Source of the DNA: QHXQ01 sp045807745
Lineage (GTDB): Bacteria > Acidobacteriota > Blastocatellia > Pyrinomonadales > Pyrinomonadaceae
NCBI GenBank assembly: GCA_045807745.1
Contig: JBJMGT010000037.1
Coordinates: 241,699 to 305,698, forward strand
Direction: 5' to 3'
DNA: 64,000 nt
Shown here: piece by piece, positions 50,571-58,670 of the stretch
Numbering within the stretch: position 1 is the first letter of the stretch
How the letters are laid out: the number at the start of each line of letters is the position of its first letter
Translations under genes and position numbers: made by a program
Notes under the pieces: generated by a model
Seen by the model: only the letters and a program-made list of their open reading frames with translations
The model's database searches: none
What the model was told of the DNA's origin: nothing

Positions 50571-50849
50571 AGGTTAGAGATCAGTTTTTACATGCATGAA
50601 AAGCTGCCGCGTTAGCGGCGGTTGATTTGAGCATGGCGTTGAAACGCCGGGTTGGCCGGACGCAACCGAGCCGCGTCGCGTTAGCGACGAGTGAATCCAA
50701 TGGCGGCTCAACCGTCGCTAACGCGACGCCGCGTAAGCTGGCCGCCTTCTCCCGGCGTTGAAACGCCGGGCTAAAATCATGCGCCGCGCTGCGGCGGATT
50801 TGGGAAGAGATCTCAGTTAATTTGAAAACTGACCTCTGACCTCTGACCT
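50554..50849. repeat. tandem-repeat hairpin split by a nested palindrome
   Basis: The left arm at 50554-50588 (gaggtcagaggttagaggtt and on) and right arm at 50825-50849 (aaaactgacctctgacctct and on) are of the same family as 50001-50076. In that first copy the loop is about 14 bases; here about 235 bases lie between the arms, including the element at 50605-50797. The right arm ends three bases before the deoA-like ATG. Confidence 0.82.
50605..50797. mobile_element. nested-palindrome element, copy A
   Basis: About 193 bases of dyad units: gccgcgttagcggc at the left, gcgttgaaacgccggg, gtcgcgttagcgac, its partner gtcgctaacgcgac, cccggcgttgaaacgccggg, and cgccgcgctgcggcg at the right. The whole has rough two-fold symmetry and shares its order with 57582-57780. 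No protein is coded. It resembles a REP/MITE-like non-autonomous element. Confidence 0.7.
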
Positions 50850-50851
50850 TT

Positions 50852-52171
50852 ATGAATCCACAAGATGTGATCCGGCACAAACGCGACGGCGGCGAGTTGT
50901 CGGCCGCCGAGATCGCGTTCTTCGCGCGCGGCGTGGTGTCGGGCGACTTCGCGGACTATCAAGCGACGGCGCTGTTGATGGCGATCTTCTGGCGCGGCAT
51001 GACCGAAGCCGAGCAAGGCGCGCTCACGCAAGCGATGCTGCACTCGGGCACGTTGCTCGACTTCTCGGACATTGATCAGCCGAAGGCCGACAAACATTCG
51101 ACCGGCGGCGTGGGCGATAAGACATCGCTTTTGATCGCGCCGCTCGTCGCCGCGTGCGACGTGTGCGTGCCGATGATCTCAGGGCGCGGGCTTGGGCACA
51201 CCGGCGGCACGCTCGATAAACTAGAAGCGATTCCCGGTTATCGCGTGCGTCTGGCGCTCGAAGAGTTTCGCGCGATTCTAAAGCAGGTCGGCTTTGCGAT
51301 GATGGGGCAGACCGCCGAGATCGCGCCCGCTGACCGCAAGCTGTACGCATTGCGCGACGCGACCGCGACCGTCGAAGCGATCCCGCTCATCGTTGCCTCG
51401 ATCATGTCGAAGAAACTCGCCGCCGGTCTCGACGCGCTCGTGCTCGACGTGAAGACCGGCACGGGCGCGTTCATGCGTGAAGCAGATCGTGCGCGCACCT
51501 TAGCCCGCGCGCTCGTTGCGACGGGCAACGGCGCGGGCGTGCGCACGGAAGCGCTCCTGACCGATATGAATCAACCGCTCGGTCGCGCCGTCGGGCACGC
51601 GCTCGAAGTGCAGGAGTGTCTGGAACTCTTGCGCGGCGCGGGGCACGAGCGCGCGCGGCCCGTGCTCGATCTGTCGCTTGAGCTATCGGCGCGCATGGTC
51701 GCGCTCGCGGGGCGTGAACAGTCGCTCGAAGCGGCACGGCGGCGCGTGCAGCGGGCGCTCGATTCGGGTGCGGCGCTCGAATGTTTTCGGGCGAATGTTG
51801 CTGCGCAAGGCGGCGACGTACGCGTGTGCGACGAACCGGCGCGTTTATTCACTTCGGGCCTGCATGCGGTTAAGGTAGAATCGCCGCGCGCAGGATTTGT
51901 GACACAGGTGGATGCGGCCGAAGTGGGCTTCGCCGTCGCGAGCATCGGCGGCGGGCGCGTGCGGGTCGAAGACGAGGTCGACGCGGCTATAGGCTTTATG
52001 GCCGACGCGCGGCACGGCGACGAGGTCGCGACGGGCGATGCGCTCGGCGTGCTCTATTGCCGCGACGAAGCGCAGGCCCAAGCGGCCCGCCCGCGCATCC
52101 AAGCTGCGTACACCATCGGCGCAGAGTCTCCCCCCGTGCCGCTTAAGCTGATAAAGGAAGTAATCACGTGA
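50852..52171 (+). CDS. deoA: pyrimidine-nucleoside/thymidine phosphorylase
   Basis: 439 residues. It splits uridine and (deoxy)thymidine to base and (deoxy)ribose-1-phosphate. Typical segments are DKHSTGGVGDKTSLLIAPLV (phosphate binding), MISGRGLGHTGGTLDKLEAI, and VKTGTGAFMREADRARTLAR. The C-terminal domain (about 345-430) is present. Whether it is thymidine-specific or broad (Pdp) cannot be decided. Its stop overlaps the start of the BMP lipoprotein gene by one base, so it heads a nucleoside-salvage operon. Confidence 0.95.
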   Translation: MNPQDVIRHKRDGGELSAAEIAFFARGVVSGDFADYQATALLMAIFWRGMTEAEQGALTQAMLHSGTLLDFSDIDQPKADKHSTGGVGDKTSLLIAPLVAACDVCVPMISGRGLGHTGGTLDKLEAIPGYRVRLALEEFRAILKQVGFAMMGQTAEIAPADRKLYALRDATATVEAIPLIVASIMSKKLAAGLDALVLDVKTGTGAFMREADRARTLARALVATGNGAGVRTEALLTDMNQPLGRAVGHALEVQECLELLRGAGHERARPVLDLSLELSARMVALAGREQSLEAARRRVQRALDSGAALECFRANVAAQGGDVRVCDEPARLFTSGLHAVKVESPRAGFVTQVDAAEVGFAVASIGGGRVRVEDEVDAAIGFMADARHGDEVATGDALGVLYCRDEAQAQAARPRIQAAYTIGAESPPVPLKLIKEVIT

Positions 52172-53226
52172 TGAAAATCCACGGCTCGATCCTGCTTGCG
52201 CTCTTGTGCGTTTGTGTTTTGATCTTAACTCCCGCGTGCTACATGGGGCGCGCGAGCACGGAAGACAAATCGAAACTGCGCGTCGGCATCGTCTTCGACA
52301 TCGGCGGCAAGGACGACCGTTCATTCAACGCGTCGGCGTGGGAGGGCGTGAAGCGCGCGGCCAAAGATTATCCGATCATCCTGCGCGACGTAGAGCCGGG
52401 CGACCCGACTTCGATTGAGCCGGCCATGCGCGCCTTCGCCGAAAAGAATTACGACCTGATCATCGGCGTCGGCTTTGCGCAAGCTCCGATCATGCAGGAC
52501 GTGGCGGCCGATTATCCGAATCTGAAGTTCGCCATCATCGACGGTCTGATCTTCAAGCGCGATGCGGCAGGTAAACCCATCGAAGGTCAGTTTGCCGACA
52601 ACGCCGCGTCGCTTGTCTTCAAAGAGCATGAAGGCTCTTATCTCGTCGGCATGATCGCGGCTAGAAAATCGCAGACCGGCACGCTCGGCTTTATCGGCGG
52701 CATGGACATCCCGCTCATCCACCGCTTCGAGAAGGGCTACGAAGAGGGCGCGCGCGCCGTCAACCCGAACATCCGCGTGATCGAAAACTATGTCGGCGTA
52801 AACGACGGCGCGTGGAACAATCCGGGCAAGGGCAAGGAACTCGCGGTCGCGCAGTACGGCAAGGGCGCGGATGTGATCTTCACGGCGGCCGGCAACTCCG
52901 GTCTCGGCGCGTTCGACGCCGCCGAGCAGAATAATAAATTGGTGATCGGCGTGGACTCGAATCAGAACTGGGTCAAGCCCGGTCACGTGCTGACTAGCAT
53001 GGTCAAGCGCGTCGATAACGCCGTCTATCAGATCGTGGGCGACACGGTGCACGGACAGTTCAAGGGGGGCTTGCACGTCTTCGGTCTCGACAACAACGGC
53101 ATCGGCTACGCGCTCGATTCGTACAACCAGAATCTGATCGCGCCCGATGTGCTCAAGGATGTCGAAGCCGCGAAGCAGAAGATCATCGGCGGGCAGATCA
53201 AGGTGACGGACGCGATGGCGAAGTAG
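52171..53226 (+). CDS. BMP-family nucleoside-binding lipoprotein
   Basis: 351 residues from the ATG at 52171 (a GTG one codon earlier is possible). Lipobox LTPAC after a hydrophobic leader, so an anchored binding protein. The PnrA/Bmp fold is shown by KLRVGIVFDIGGKDDRSFNA, then SAWEGVKRAAKDYPI and GVGFAQAPIMQDVA, and later GVDSNQNWVKPGHVLTSMVK. It captures nucleosides for the ABC transporter encoded just downstream. Same operon as deoA. Confidence 0.94.
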   Translation: MKIHGSILLALLCVCVLILTPACYMGRASTEDKSKLRVGIVFDIGGKDDRSFNASAWEGVKRAAKDYPIILRDVEPGDPTSIEPAMRAFAEKNYDLIIGVGFAQAPIMQDVAADYPNLKFAIIDGLIFKRDAAGKPIEGQFADNAASLVFKEHEGSYLVGMIAARKSQTGTLGFIGGMDIPLIHRFEKGYEEGARAVNPNIRVIENYVGVNDGAWNNPGKGKELAVAQYGKGADVIFTAAGNSGLGAFDAAEQNNKLVIGVDSNQNWVKPGHVLTSMVKRVDNAVYQIVGDTVHGQFKGGLHVFGLDNNGIGYALDSYNQNLIAPDVLKDVEAAKQKIIGGQIKVTDAMAK

Positions 53227-53278
53227 CGGCCGCCGAGGAGCTAAGGGAGTGACCGGCTCATAGTGAGGCACGAGACCC

Positions 53279-53713
53279 GTGAAGCGACAGTACAGTGCAA
53301 CCTATGACCCTGAAGAGTTGCGCCGCTACATGCTGAGCCAACCGGACGAGCGCCTGCTCGAAATCGTCACGCTTGAGCGCGCGCAGTATATTCAGCCTGC
53401 CCTCAACTTGGCCGAGGCCGAACTTAGATTGCGCGGCGTGTCGTTTACCGTGCCAGCACCTGTACCGACTAAGACTGCGGTCGCACAGAGTAGCAACGGT
53501 AAATTATTCGCACGACTCTATGGGCTGGTATGTCTGTCACTATTTCTGGCGATTGTTTTAGGCAGCTACGCCGATTGGCTGTTCTCGGTTTATGAATGGC
53601 TAATCAAAGTAGTCATAGGCGCGAGCGCAGCCCTAGCCGCTGTATGTGCGCTATTCTGGTTAGCTGAGCGTCTGTTGACGTGGTTGCGACCTCCGCGCCC
53701 CCTTAAGCATTAA
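53279..53713 (+). CDS. small membrane protein, paralogue A, in nucleoside ABC operon
   Basis: 144 residues, GTG start. The N-terminal cytoplasmic part (YDPEELRRYMLSQPDERLLE, then IQPALNLAEAELRLRG) resembles that of the next gene. Two membrane helices follow (about 80-102 and 108-132). I do not recognise a family. The position between a binding protein and its ATPase suggests an accessory role or chance insertion. Confidence 0.6.
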   Translation: MKRQYSATYDPEELRRYMLSQPDERLLEIVTLERAQYIQPALNLAEAELRLRGVSFTVPAPVPTKTAVAQSSNGKLFARLYGLVCLSLFLAIVLGSYADWLFSVYEWLIKVVIGASAALAAVCALFWLAERLLTWLRPPRPLKH

Positions 53714-53722
53714 CGCGTGTTT

Positions 53723-54172
53723 ATGACTCTGGATGTAACAGACTTGCGTCGACGCACGGCGCGTTTGAGTGACGATGAACTGCGCGACATCGTGACGACA
53801 CACCGACGCGCTTATCGGCGGATCGCGGTCGAGTTAGCGGAAGCTGAGTTGAGCCAGCGCGGCCTGTCACCTGTGCCAGTAGTGTTTGTGTCTCAGAGAG
53901 CATTAAACCGTGCGCAGCGGCCAGCGCCCGCATTCGTGCAGACGCAGACACAACCGGGCGATGGGTTGACGCTCTTTTGCGAGATCGTGTGCGCGACGTT
54001 GAGTAGTATTCTGCTCGCCATCGTCTTCGTGTCGGAGCGCGAGACACAGAAGGCTATCTTGCGTTGGGCGGGCACGAGTCTGGTCTTACCTTACACGGTC
54101 TGGCGCGGGGGCCGAATGATTGACCAACGCTGGCCGCCGGGCGGCGTGCAACAGGGACAGGCGACGAACTGA
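53723..54172 (+). CDS. small membrane protein, paralogue B, in nucleoside ABC operon
   Basis: 149 residues from the ATG at 53723; a GTG at 53717 would add two. The N-terminus (LSDDELRDIVTTHRRAYRRI, then AVELAEAELSQRGL) matches the pattern of the preceding gene: Asp-Glu-Leu, a spacer, then Leu-Ala-Glu-Ala-Glu-Leu and Arg-Gly. One or two membrane helices lie at about 88-106 and 112-126. The stop overlaps the ATG of the ATPase gene (TGATG), so it is translationally coupled. Function unknown. Confidence 0.6.
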   Translation: MTLDVTDLRRRTARLSDDELRDIVTTHRRAYRRIAVELAEAELSQRGLSPVPVVFVSQRALNRAQRPAPAFVQTQTQPGDGLTLFCEIVCATLSSILLAIVFVSERETQKAILRWAGTSLVLPYTVWRGGRMIDQRWPPGGVQQGQATN

Positions 54173-55698
54173 TGCTTGAGCTACGCAACATCACGAAACG
54201 TTTCGGCGGCGTGCTGGCGAACGACCGCATCAACATCACGGTCAAGCAGGGCACGATCCACGCCATCGTCGGCGAAAACGGCGCGGGCAAGTCCACCGCC
54301 ATGCGCATCGCTTATGGTTTTTACACAGCCGACGAGGGCGAGATCGTGATCGACGGCCAAGTGCGGCGCATCCAGACGCCGCACGACGCCATCGCCTTGG
54401 GCGTCGGCATGGTGCATCAGCACTTCATGCTGATCGAGCCGATGACCGTGACCGAGAACATAGTGCTCGGCGCAGAGCCGGGCAGCGTGGGCGCGCTCGA
54501 TCTCAACAAGGCGGCGCAGAAGATTCGCGCGCTCTCGGAAGAGTTCAAACTGTCCATCGATCCGCACGCGACCATCGAGCACCTGTCGGTCGGGCAACAA
54601 CAGCGCGTCGAGTTGTTGAAGGCGCTCTATCGGGAAGCGCGGCTGTTGATCTTGGACGAGCCGACAGCGGTGCTTGCGCCGCAGGAGGTCGAAGAGTTTT
54701 TCGCCATCCTGCGTCGCATGCGCGCGCAAGGGAAGACGGTCGTCATCATCACGCACAAGCTGTCGGAAGTGCTCGCCATCTCAGACGAAGTGACGGTGAT
54801 GCGCGACGGGCACGTCGTCGGGCGTGTGCAGACCAAAGAGACGAACGCGGCCGAGCTTGCGCGCTTGATGGTTGGGCGCGAAGTGTTGTTGCGTGTCGAG
54901 AAGCCGCCGGCCGAAGCGGGCGCGGCCGTTTTGAGCGTCGAGCATCTGGTCGTGACCGCGCGCGACGGCACACGACGTTTGCAGGGCATCTCGTTTCAGG
55001 TGCGCGCGGGCGAGATCGTCGGCGTCGCGGGCGTCGAGGGCAACGGGCAGACCGAATTGATCGAAGCACTGGCTGGTCTCGTTCCGCCGGCCCAACTGTC
55101 AGGCGTGATCAACTATCTGGGGCGCGACATCGCGCGGCGTGATGCGCGCGCGCGGCGCGAGTTGAGGATCGCGCACATCCCTGAAGATCGTCATCGGCGC
55201 GGACTACTGCTCGATTTCGATCTCAACGAGAACGCGGTGCTCGGCGTCCATTATCGCCCGCCCGTCACGACGAGCGTCGGCAACGTGCTGTTAGACGATG
55301 GTGCGATTCGCAAGCGTACCACCGGCATCATCGAAGACTTCGACGTGCGCCCCGCGAATCAAGACCTGCCGGCGCGCGCACTCTCCGGCGGCAATCAGCA
55401 GAAGCTGATCATCGGGCGCGAATTCATCCTGCAACCGAAACTCCTGCTCGTCTCGCAGCCCACACGCGGCGTGGACATCGGCGCAATCGAGTTCATTCAT
55501 AGCAAGCTCGTGCGCCTGCGCGACGAAGGCTGCGCCGTGCTGCTGGTCTCCGCCGAGTTGGAAGAAGTGACGGCGCTCGCCGACCGTCTGCTCATCATTC
55601 ACGACGGCGAGTTGGTCGGCGAAGTTGACCCGACGCGCGCGACGCTCGAAGAGATCGGCCTGCTGATGACTGGCGGCAAGAAGGGAGAGAGCGATTAG
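54172..55698 (+). CDS. nucleoside ABC transporter, double ATP-binding protein
   Basis: 508 residues with two ABC domains, as in RbsA/YufO-type sugar and nucleoside importers. Domain 1: Walker A GENGAGKST, signature LSVGQQQRVELLKAL, Walker B LLILDEPTAVL. Domain 2: degenerate Walker A (GVEGNGQTE), signature LSGGNQQKLIIGREF, and SQPTRGVDIGA, so only one site is likely to be fully active. It powers uptake of nucleosides bound by the BMP lipoprotein. One-base overlap with the preceding stop. Confidence 0.95.
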   Translation: MLELRNITKRFGGVLANDRINITVKQGTIHAIVGENGAGKSTAMRIAYGFYTADEGEIVIDGQVRRIQTPHDAIALGVGMVHQHFMLIEPMTVTENIVLGAEPGSVGALDLNKAAQKIRALSEEFKLSIDPHATIEHLSVGQQQRVELLKALYREARLLILDEPTAVLAPQEVEEFFAILRRMRAQGKTVVIITHKLSEVLAISDEVTVMRDGHVVGRVQTKETNAAELARLMVGREVLLRVEKPPAEAGAAVLSVEHLVVTARDGTRRLQGISFQVRAGEIVGVAGVEGNGQTELIEALAGLVPPAQLSGVINYLGRDIARRDARARRELRIAHIPEDRHRRGLLLDFDLNENAVLGVHYRPPVTTSVGNVLLDDGAIRKRTTGIIEDFDVRPANQDLPARALSGGNQQKLIIGREFILQPKLLLVSQPTRGVDIGAIEFIHSKLVRLRDEGCAVLLVSAELEEVTALADRLLIIHDGELVGEVDPTRATLEEIGLLMTGGKKGESD

Positions 55699-55738
55699 CG
55701 ATTAGTTGTTAGCTCTAGTTTGTAACTTGAGCTAACAG
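55694..55738. repeat. short hairpin with gattag repeats after the ATPase gene
   Basis: Starts with gcgattagcgattag (a 7-base unit twice) and has a 9-bp stem tgttagctc with gagctaaca. It overlaps the ATPase stop codon and ends 17 bases before the next ATG. Confidence 0.6.
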
Positions 55739-55755
55739 CGCGAACGAAGTGAGCT

Positions 55756-56436
55756 ATGGCTGACATCAAGATTTATCTGAATAAGTTCAGCGAAGGCGGC
55801 GGGCGCGTGTTCGCGCGTGCGCTCGCAGAGGCGCGTGGGCGCGCGCAGAACTGCGTCGTGGTCGAGCATCTGATCGCGGCGCTGGCGGAGGTTGAAGCCG
55901 CATCGTTCGATGCCGTGCTGCAAGAGCTAGGCGTCGAGCGCGCCGCGTTTCAAGCCGTGCTGGAACAGCGACTCGCCGCCGCGCCGCGTTACACGGGGCG
56001 GGGTGTGCGACTTGCGCCGGAGACAATTGAAGTTTGTAAGCTGGCGCTGCGCCGCGCTGAGAGTTACCGGCGCGCAAAGATCGAGCCGGTCGATCTGCTC
56101 ATCGCGCTGGCGCTTCAGCGCCCGGCCAATTTTCTGGGTGTGTTAGGCCCATTAGGCGTCAGCCCAAGCGCGATCATAAAGACCCTACTCGATTTTGAAA
56201 CGGCCGTCGTAGTCGCACGCGTCGTGCCGCAGTCCAGCGCGCATCTGATCGGCAAGTCGGTGCGTATTCTAGCCGGCCCATTCGCCAGCTTCACGGGCTA
56301 CATCGCCAACGTAAAACAGGAAGACGACAAGCTCGAAGTCGGCGTCGCCATCTTCGGCCGCCGCAGCTTTGTGGAAATATCCGTGCGCGACATTGAATTG
56401 CTTGAGTTTGAGTTGCGCGAACGAAATGAAAATTGA
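55756..56436 (+). CDS. Clp N-domain protein fused to a NusG-type KOW domain
   Basis: 226 residues. Residues 1-150 hold two Clp-N-like helical repeats (FARALAEARGRAQNCVVVEH, LIAALAEVEA, then CKLALRRAESYRRAKIEPVD, LLIALAL), as in ClpA/ClpC adaptor-binding domains. Residues 165-215 look like the KOW domain of NusG (LIGKSVRILAGPFASFTGYI, then KLEVGVAIFGRRSFVEIS). There is no ATPase part. The combination could link ribosome- or RNA-binding to protease adaptors. It lies inside a nucleoside-transporter operon with no obvious reason. Confidence 0.7.
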   Translation: MADIKIYLNKFSEGGGRVFARALAEARGRAQNCVVVEHLIAALAEVEAASFDAVLQELGVERAAFQAVLEQRLAAAPRYTGRGVRLAPETIEVCKLALRRAESYRRAKIEPVDLLIALALQRPANFLGVLGPLGVSPSAIIKTLLDFETAVVVARVVPQSSAHLIGKSVRILAGPFASFTGYIANVKQEDDKLEVGVAIFGRRSFVEISVRDIELLEFELRERNEN

Positions 56437-56456
56437 GTAGTGGTTGACTACCTGCC

Positions 56457-57554
56457 ATGAAACTGCTCCGCGAACTGCTCTTCCCGCTCATCGCCGTGCT
56501 GGCCGCTTTTCTGGTCGGCGCGATCATCGTGCTGCTGATCAAAGATGATCCGATTGAGACTTACAAGCTATTGATCGGTAGCGCCTTGTCTTGGCCCGAC
56601 GGCATCGGCTACACGCTCTTCTACGCGACGCCGTTGATCTTCACTGGCCTCGCGGTCGCCGTCGCGTTCCGGTGCGGGTTGCTCAACATCGGCGCGGAGG
56701 GGCAACTCTACGTCGCCGCGTTCGCCGCCGCGTGGGTCGGCATTACGTTTGGCGGTGTGGAAGGGAAGTCGATTGCAAATTTGTCGGCGTGGTTGCTCGT
56801 ACCTATGTCAATCCTTGCGGCGATTTTCATGGGCGCGGTGTGGGCGGCGATCCCCGGCATCTTAAAAGCGAAGACCGGCGCGCACGAAGTCATCAACACG
56901 ATCATGATGAACTTCATCGCCGTCGCGCTCGTTAGTTGGTTGACGCAATACCACTACAAGACACAGGGCGATCCGATCTTGCAGACCGTGCCGATTGGCG
57001 AAGCGGGTCACATCGCGCGCTTGGGCCGGTTCGTGCCGGGCTTGCCGCAACGTATCCCTTTGAACATCGCGTTCCTGCTCGCGCTCTTGGCGTGTGCGCT
57101 TGTTTACGTGTTTCTGTGGCGGACGAAATGGGGCTACGAGATTCGCGCGACGGGGGCAAACCCGGCGGCGGCCGAGTACGGCGGCATCTCGACGGCGCGC
57201 CAGATCGTGCTGGCGATGGCCGTCTCCGGCGGCTTGGCCGGCATGGTCGGCGTCAACGAAGTGCTGGGCTATCGCTATCGCTACTACGACAGTTTCTCGG
57301 CGGGCGCGGGCTACGGCTTCACCGGCATTGCGGTCGCGCTGTTGGGGCGCAATCATCCGGTTGGCGTGATCTTCGCGGCGCTCCTGTTCGGCGCGCTCCA
57401 ACGTGGCGGACTGTTCGTTGACATCTTCACCGAGCACGTCTCGAAAGATTTGGTCGTGGTGCTGCAAGCTTTGATTATCGTCTTCGTCGCGGCCGAAGCA
57501 TGGTTTCGCGGCAGGTTCAACCGGTTCGGTCTGCTTAGCCGGGCTAAAGTTTGA
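56457..57554 (+). CDS. nucleoside ABC transporter permease (YufP-like)
   Basis: 365 residues, about ten membrane helices; BPD_transp_2-type permease. Visible signatures are GLLNIGAEGQLYVAAFAAAW, GAHEVINTIMMNFIAVALVS, then GANPAAAEYGGISTARQIVL and GYGFTGIAVALLGRNHPVGV. It forms the channel with the second permease further on. The gap of 236 bases to the next permease holds a nested-palindrome element. Confidence 0.94.
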   Translation: MKLLRELLFPLIAVLAAFLVGAIIVLLIKDDPIETYKLLIGSALSWPDGIGYTLFYATPLIFTGLAVAVAFRCGLLNIGAEGQLYVAAFAAAWVGITFGGVEGKSIANLSAWLLVPMSILAAIFMGAVWAAIPGILKAKTGAHEVINTIMMNFIAVALVSWLTQYHYKTQGDPILQTVPIGEAGHIARLGRFVPGLPQRIPLNIAFLLALLACALVYVFLWRTKWGYEIRATGANPAAAEYGGISTARQIVLAMAVSGGLAGMVGVNEVLGYRYRYYDSFSAGAGYGFTGIAVALLGRNHPVGVIFAALLFGALQRGGLFVDIFTEHVSKDLVVVLQALIIVFVAAEAWFRGRFNRFGLLSRAKV

Positions 57555-57581
57555 GATCAATTGTTTGAAGCTTTACTGGAT

Positions 57582-57780
57582 CGCCGCGTCAGCGGCGCGG
57601 TGAGTTTAGCCCGGCGTTTCAACGCCGGGTCGGGACGCGATCAAGACGCCGCGTCGCGTCAGCGACGCATGAATCGAACGCTCGCCAGTCAGGCGTCGCT
57701 GACGCGACGCGGCGCAAATCGTGGCCGGTTGCCCCGGCGTTGAAACGCCGGGCTAAACTCAGACGCCGCTAACGCGGCGG
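57582..57780. mobile_element. nested-palindrome element, copy B
   Basis: 199 bases with clear two-fold symmetry: outer units cgccgcgtcagcggcg and cgccgctaacgcggcg, middle units cccggcgtttcaacgccggg and cccggcgttgaaacgccggg flanked by tttag and ctaaa, inner units cgcgtcagcgacgc and gcgtcgctgacgcg. Each unit is itself a palindrome. It ends ten bases before the second permease ATG. Same order as copy A at 50605-50797. Confidence 0.78.
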
Positions 57781-57790
57781 GTTCATACTT

Positions 57791-58663
57791 ATGAACGAAC
57801 TCTTCAGCATCGGCATCATCTACTCGACGATTCGGACGGCGACGCCACTATTGCTTGCCGCTTTGGGCGGGCTTTATTCGGAGCGCGCGGGCGTCATCAA
57901 CATCGCGCTCGAAGGCTTGATGCTCGCGGGCGCGTTCACGGCCGCCGTCGTCACGCATTACACGCATAGCCCTTGGCTTGGCTTGGCGGCGGGTGTCGGC
58001 GCGGGCGTCTTCGTCGCCGGCATACACGCCGTCGTCTGTGTCCGCTTCAAAGCCGAGCAGGTGGTGAGCGGGATGGCGATCAATATTCTGATGCTCGGCG
58101 TGCCAGCGCTCTTGAGCGGCGCGTTCTTTGAATCCACCGGCGCGACGCCGCAGATTCCGCTGCCGGAGTTGCTGCGCCGTGCGCCGATCTTGATCGCGTT
58201 CGCGCTCGTGCCGCTGACGTGGTACGTGCTCTATCGCACGCCGTTCGGGTTGCGCCTGCGCGCGGTCGGCGAGAACCCGGAAGCGGCCGACGCGGCCGGC
58301 ATTAGCGTCGCGCGCATACGTTATGCGGGCGTGCTCTTAAGCGGCGCGCTAGCGGCCATCGGCGGCGCTTATCTATCCATCGGCCAATCGTCCCTGTTCA
58401 CGCGCAACATGACGGCGGGGCGCGGCTTCATCGCGCTCGCGGCGCTCATCTTCGGCAAGTGGCGACCGTTCCAGACGATGCTTGCCTGTCTCTTGTTCGG
58501 TTTCGCCGACGCGCTCTCGACACAGATGCAAGGCGTGGTGCAAATCCCCGTGCAGTTCATCCAGAGCATTCCGTATGTGCTGACGATGATCGTGCTGGCC
58601 GGCTTCATCGGTTTGAGTCGCGCCCCGCGCGCGCTCGGCGTTCCGTATCAGAAGGAAAAGTGA
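57791..58663 (+). CDS. nucleoside ABC transporter permease (YufQ-like)
   Basis: 290 residues, about eight helices; second BPD_transp_2 permease. Typical segments are ERAGVINIALEGLMLAGAFT, FKAEQVVSGMAINILMLGVP, VGENPEAADAAGISVARIRY and GRGFIALAALIFGKWRPFQT. It pairs with the permease at 56457-57554. punA starts seven bases after the stop. Confidence 0.94.
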   Translation: MNELFSIGIIYSTIRTATPLLLAALGGLYSERAGVINIALEGLMLAGAFTAAVVTHYTHSPWLGLAAGVGAGVFVAGIHAVVCVRFKAEQVVSGMAINILMLGVPALLSGAFFESTGATPQIPLPELLRRAPILIAFALVPLTWYVLYRTPFGLRLRAVGENPEAADAAGISVARIRYAGVLLSGALAAIGGAYLSIGQSSLFTRNMTAGRGFIALAALIFGKWRPFQTMLACLLFGFADALSTQMQGVVQIPVQFIQSIPYVLTMIVLAGFIGLSRAPRALGVPYQKEK

Positions 58664-58670
58664 AGGACTG

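Noticed and set aside
50605..50797. Structured RNA or riboswitch upstream of deoA
   Set aside because: The same element order occurs at a different site (57582-57780) upstream of a permease and the units are simple palindromes; a mobile palindromic element fits better, though an RNA role is not excluded.
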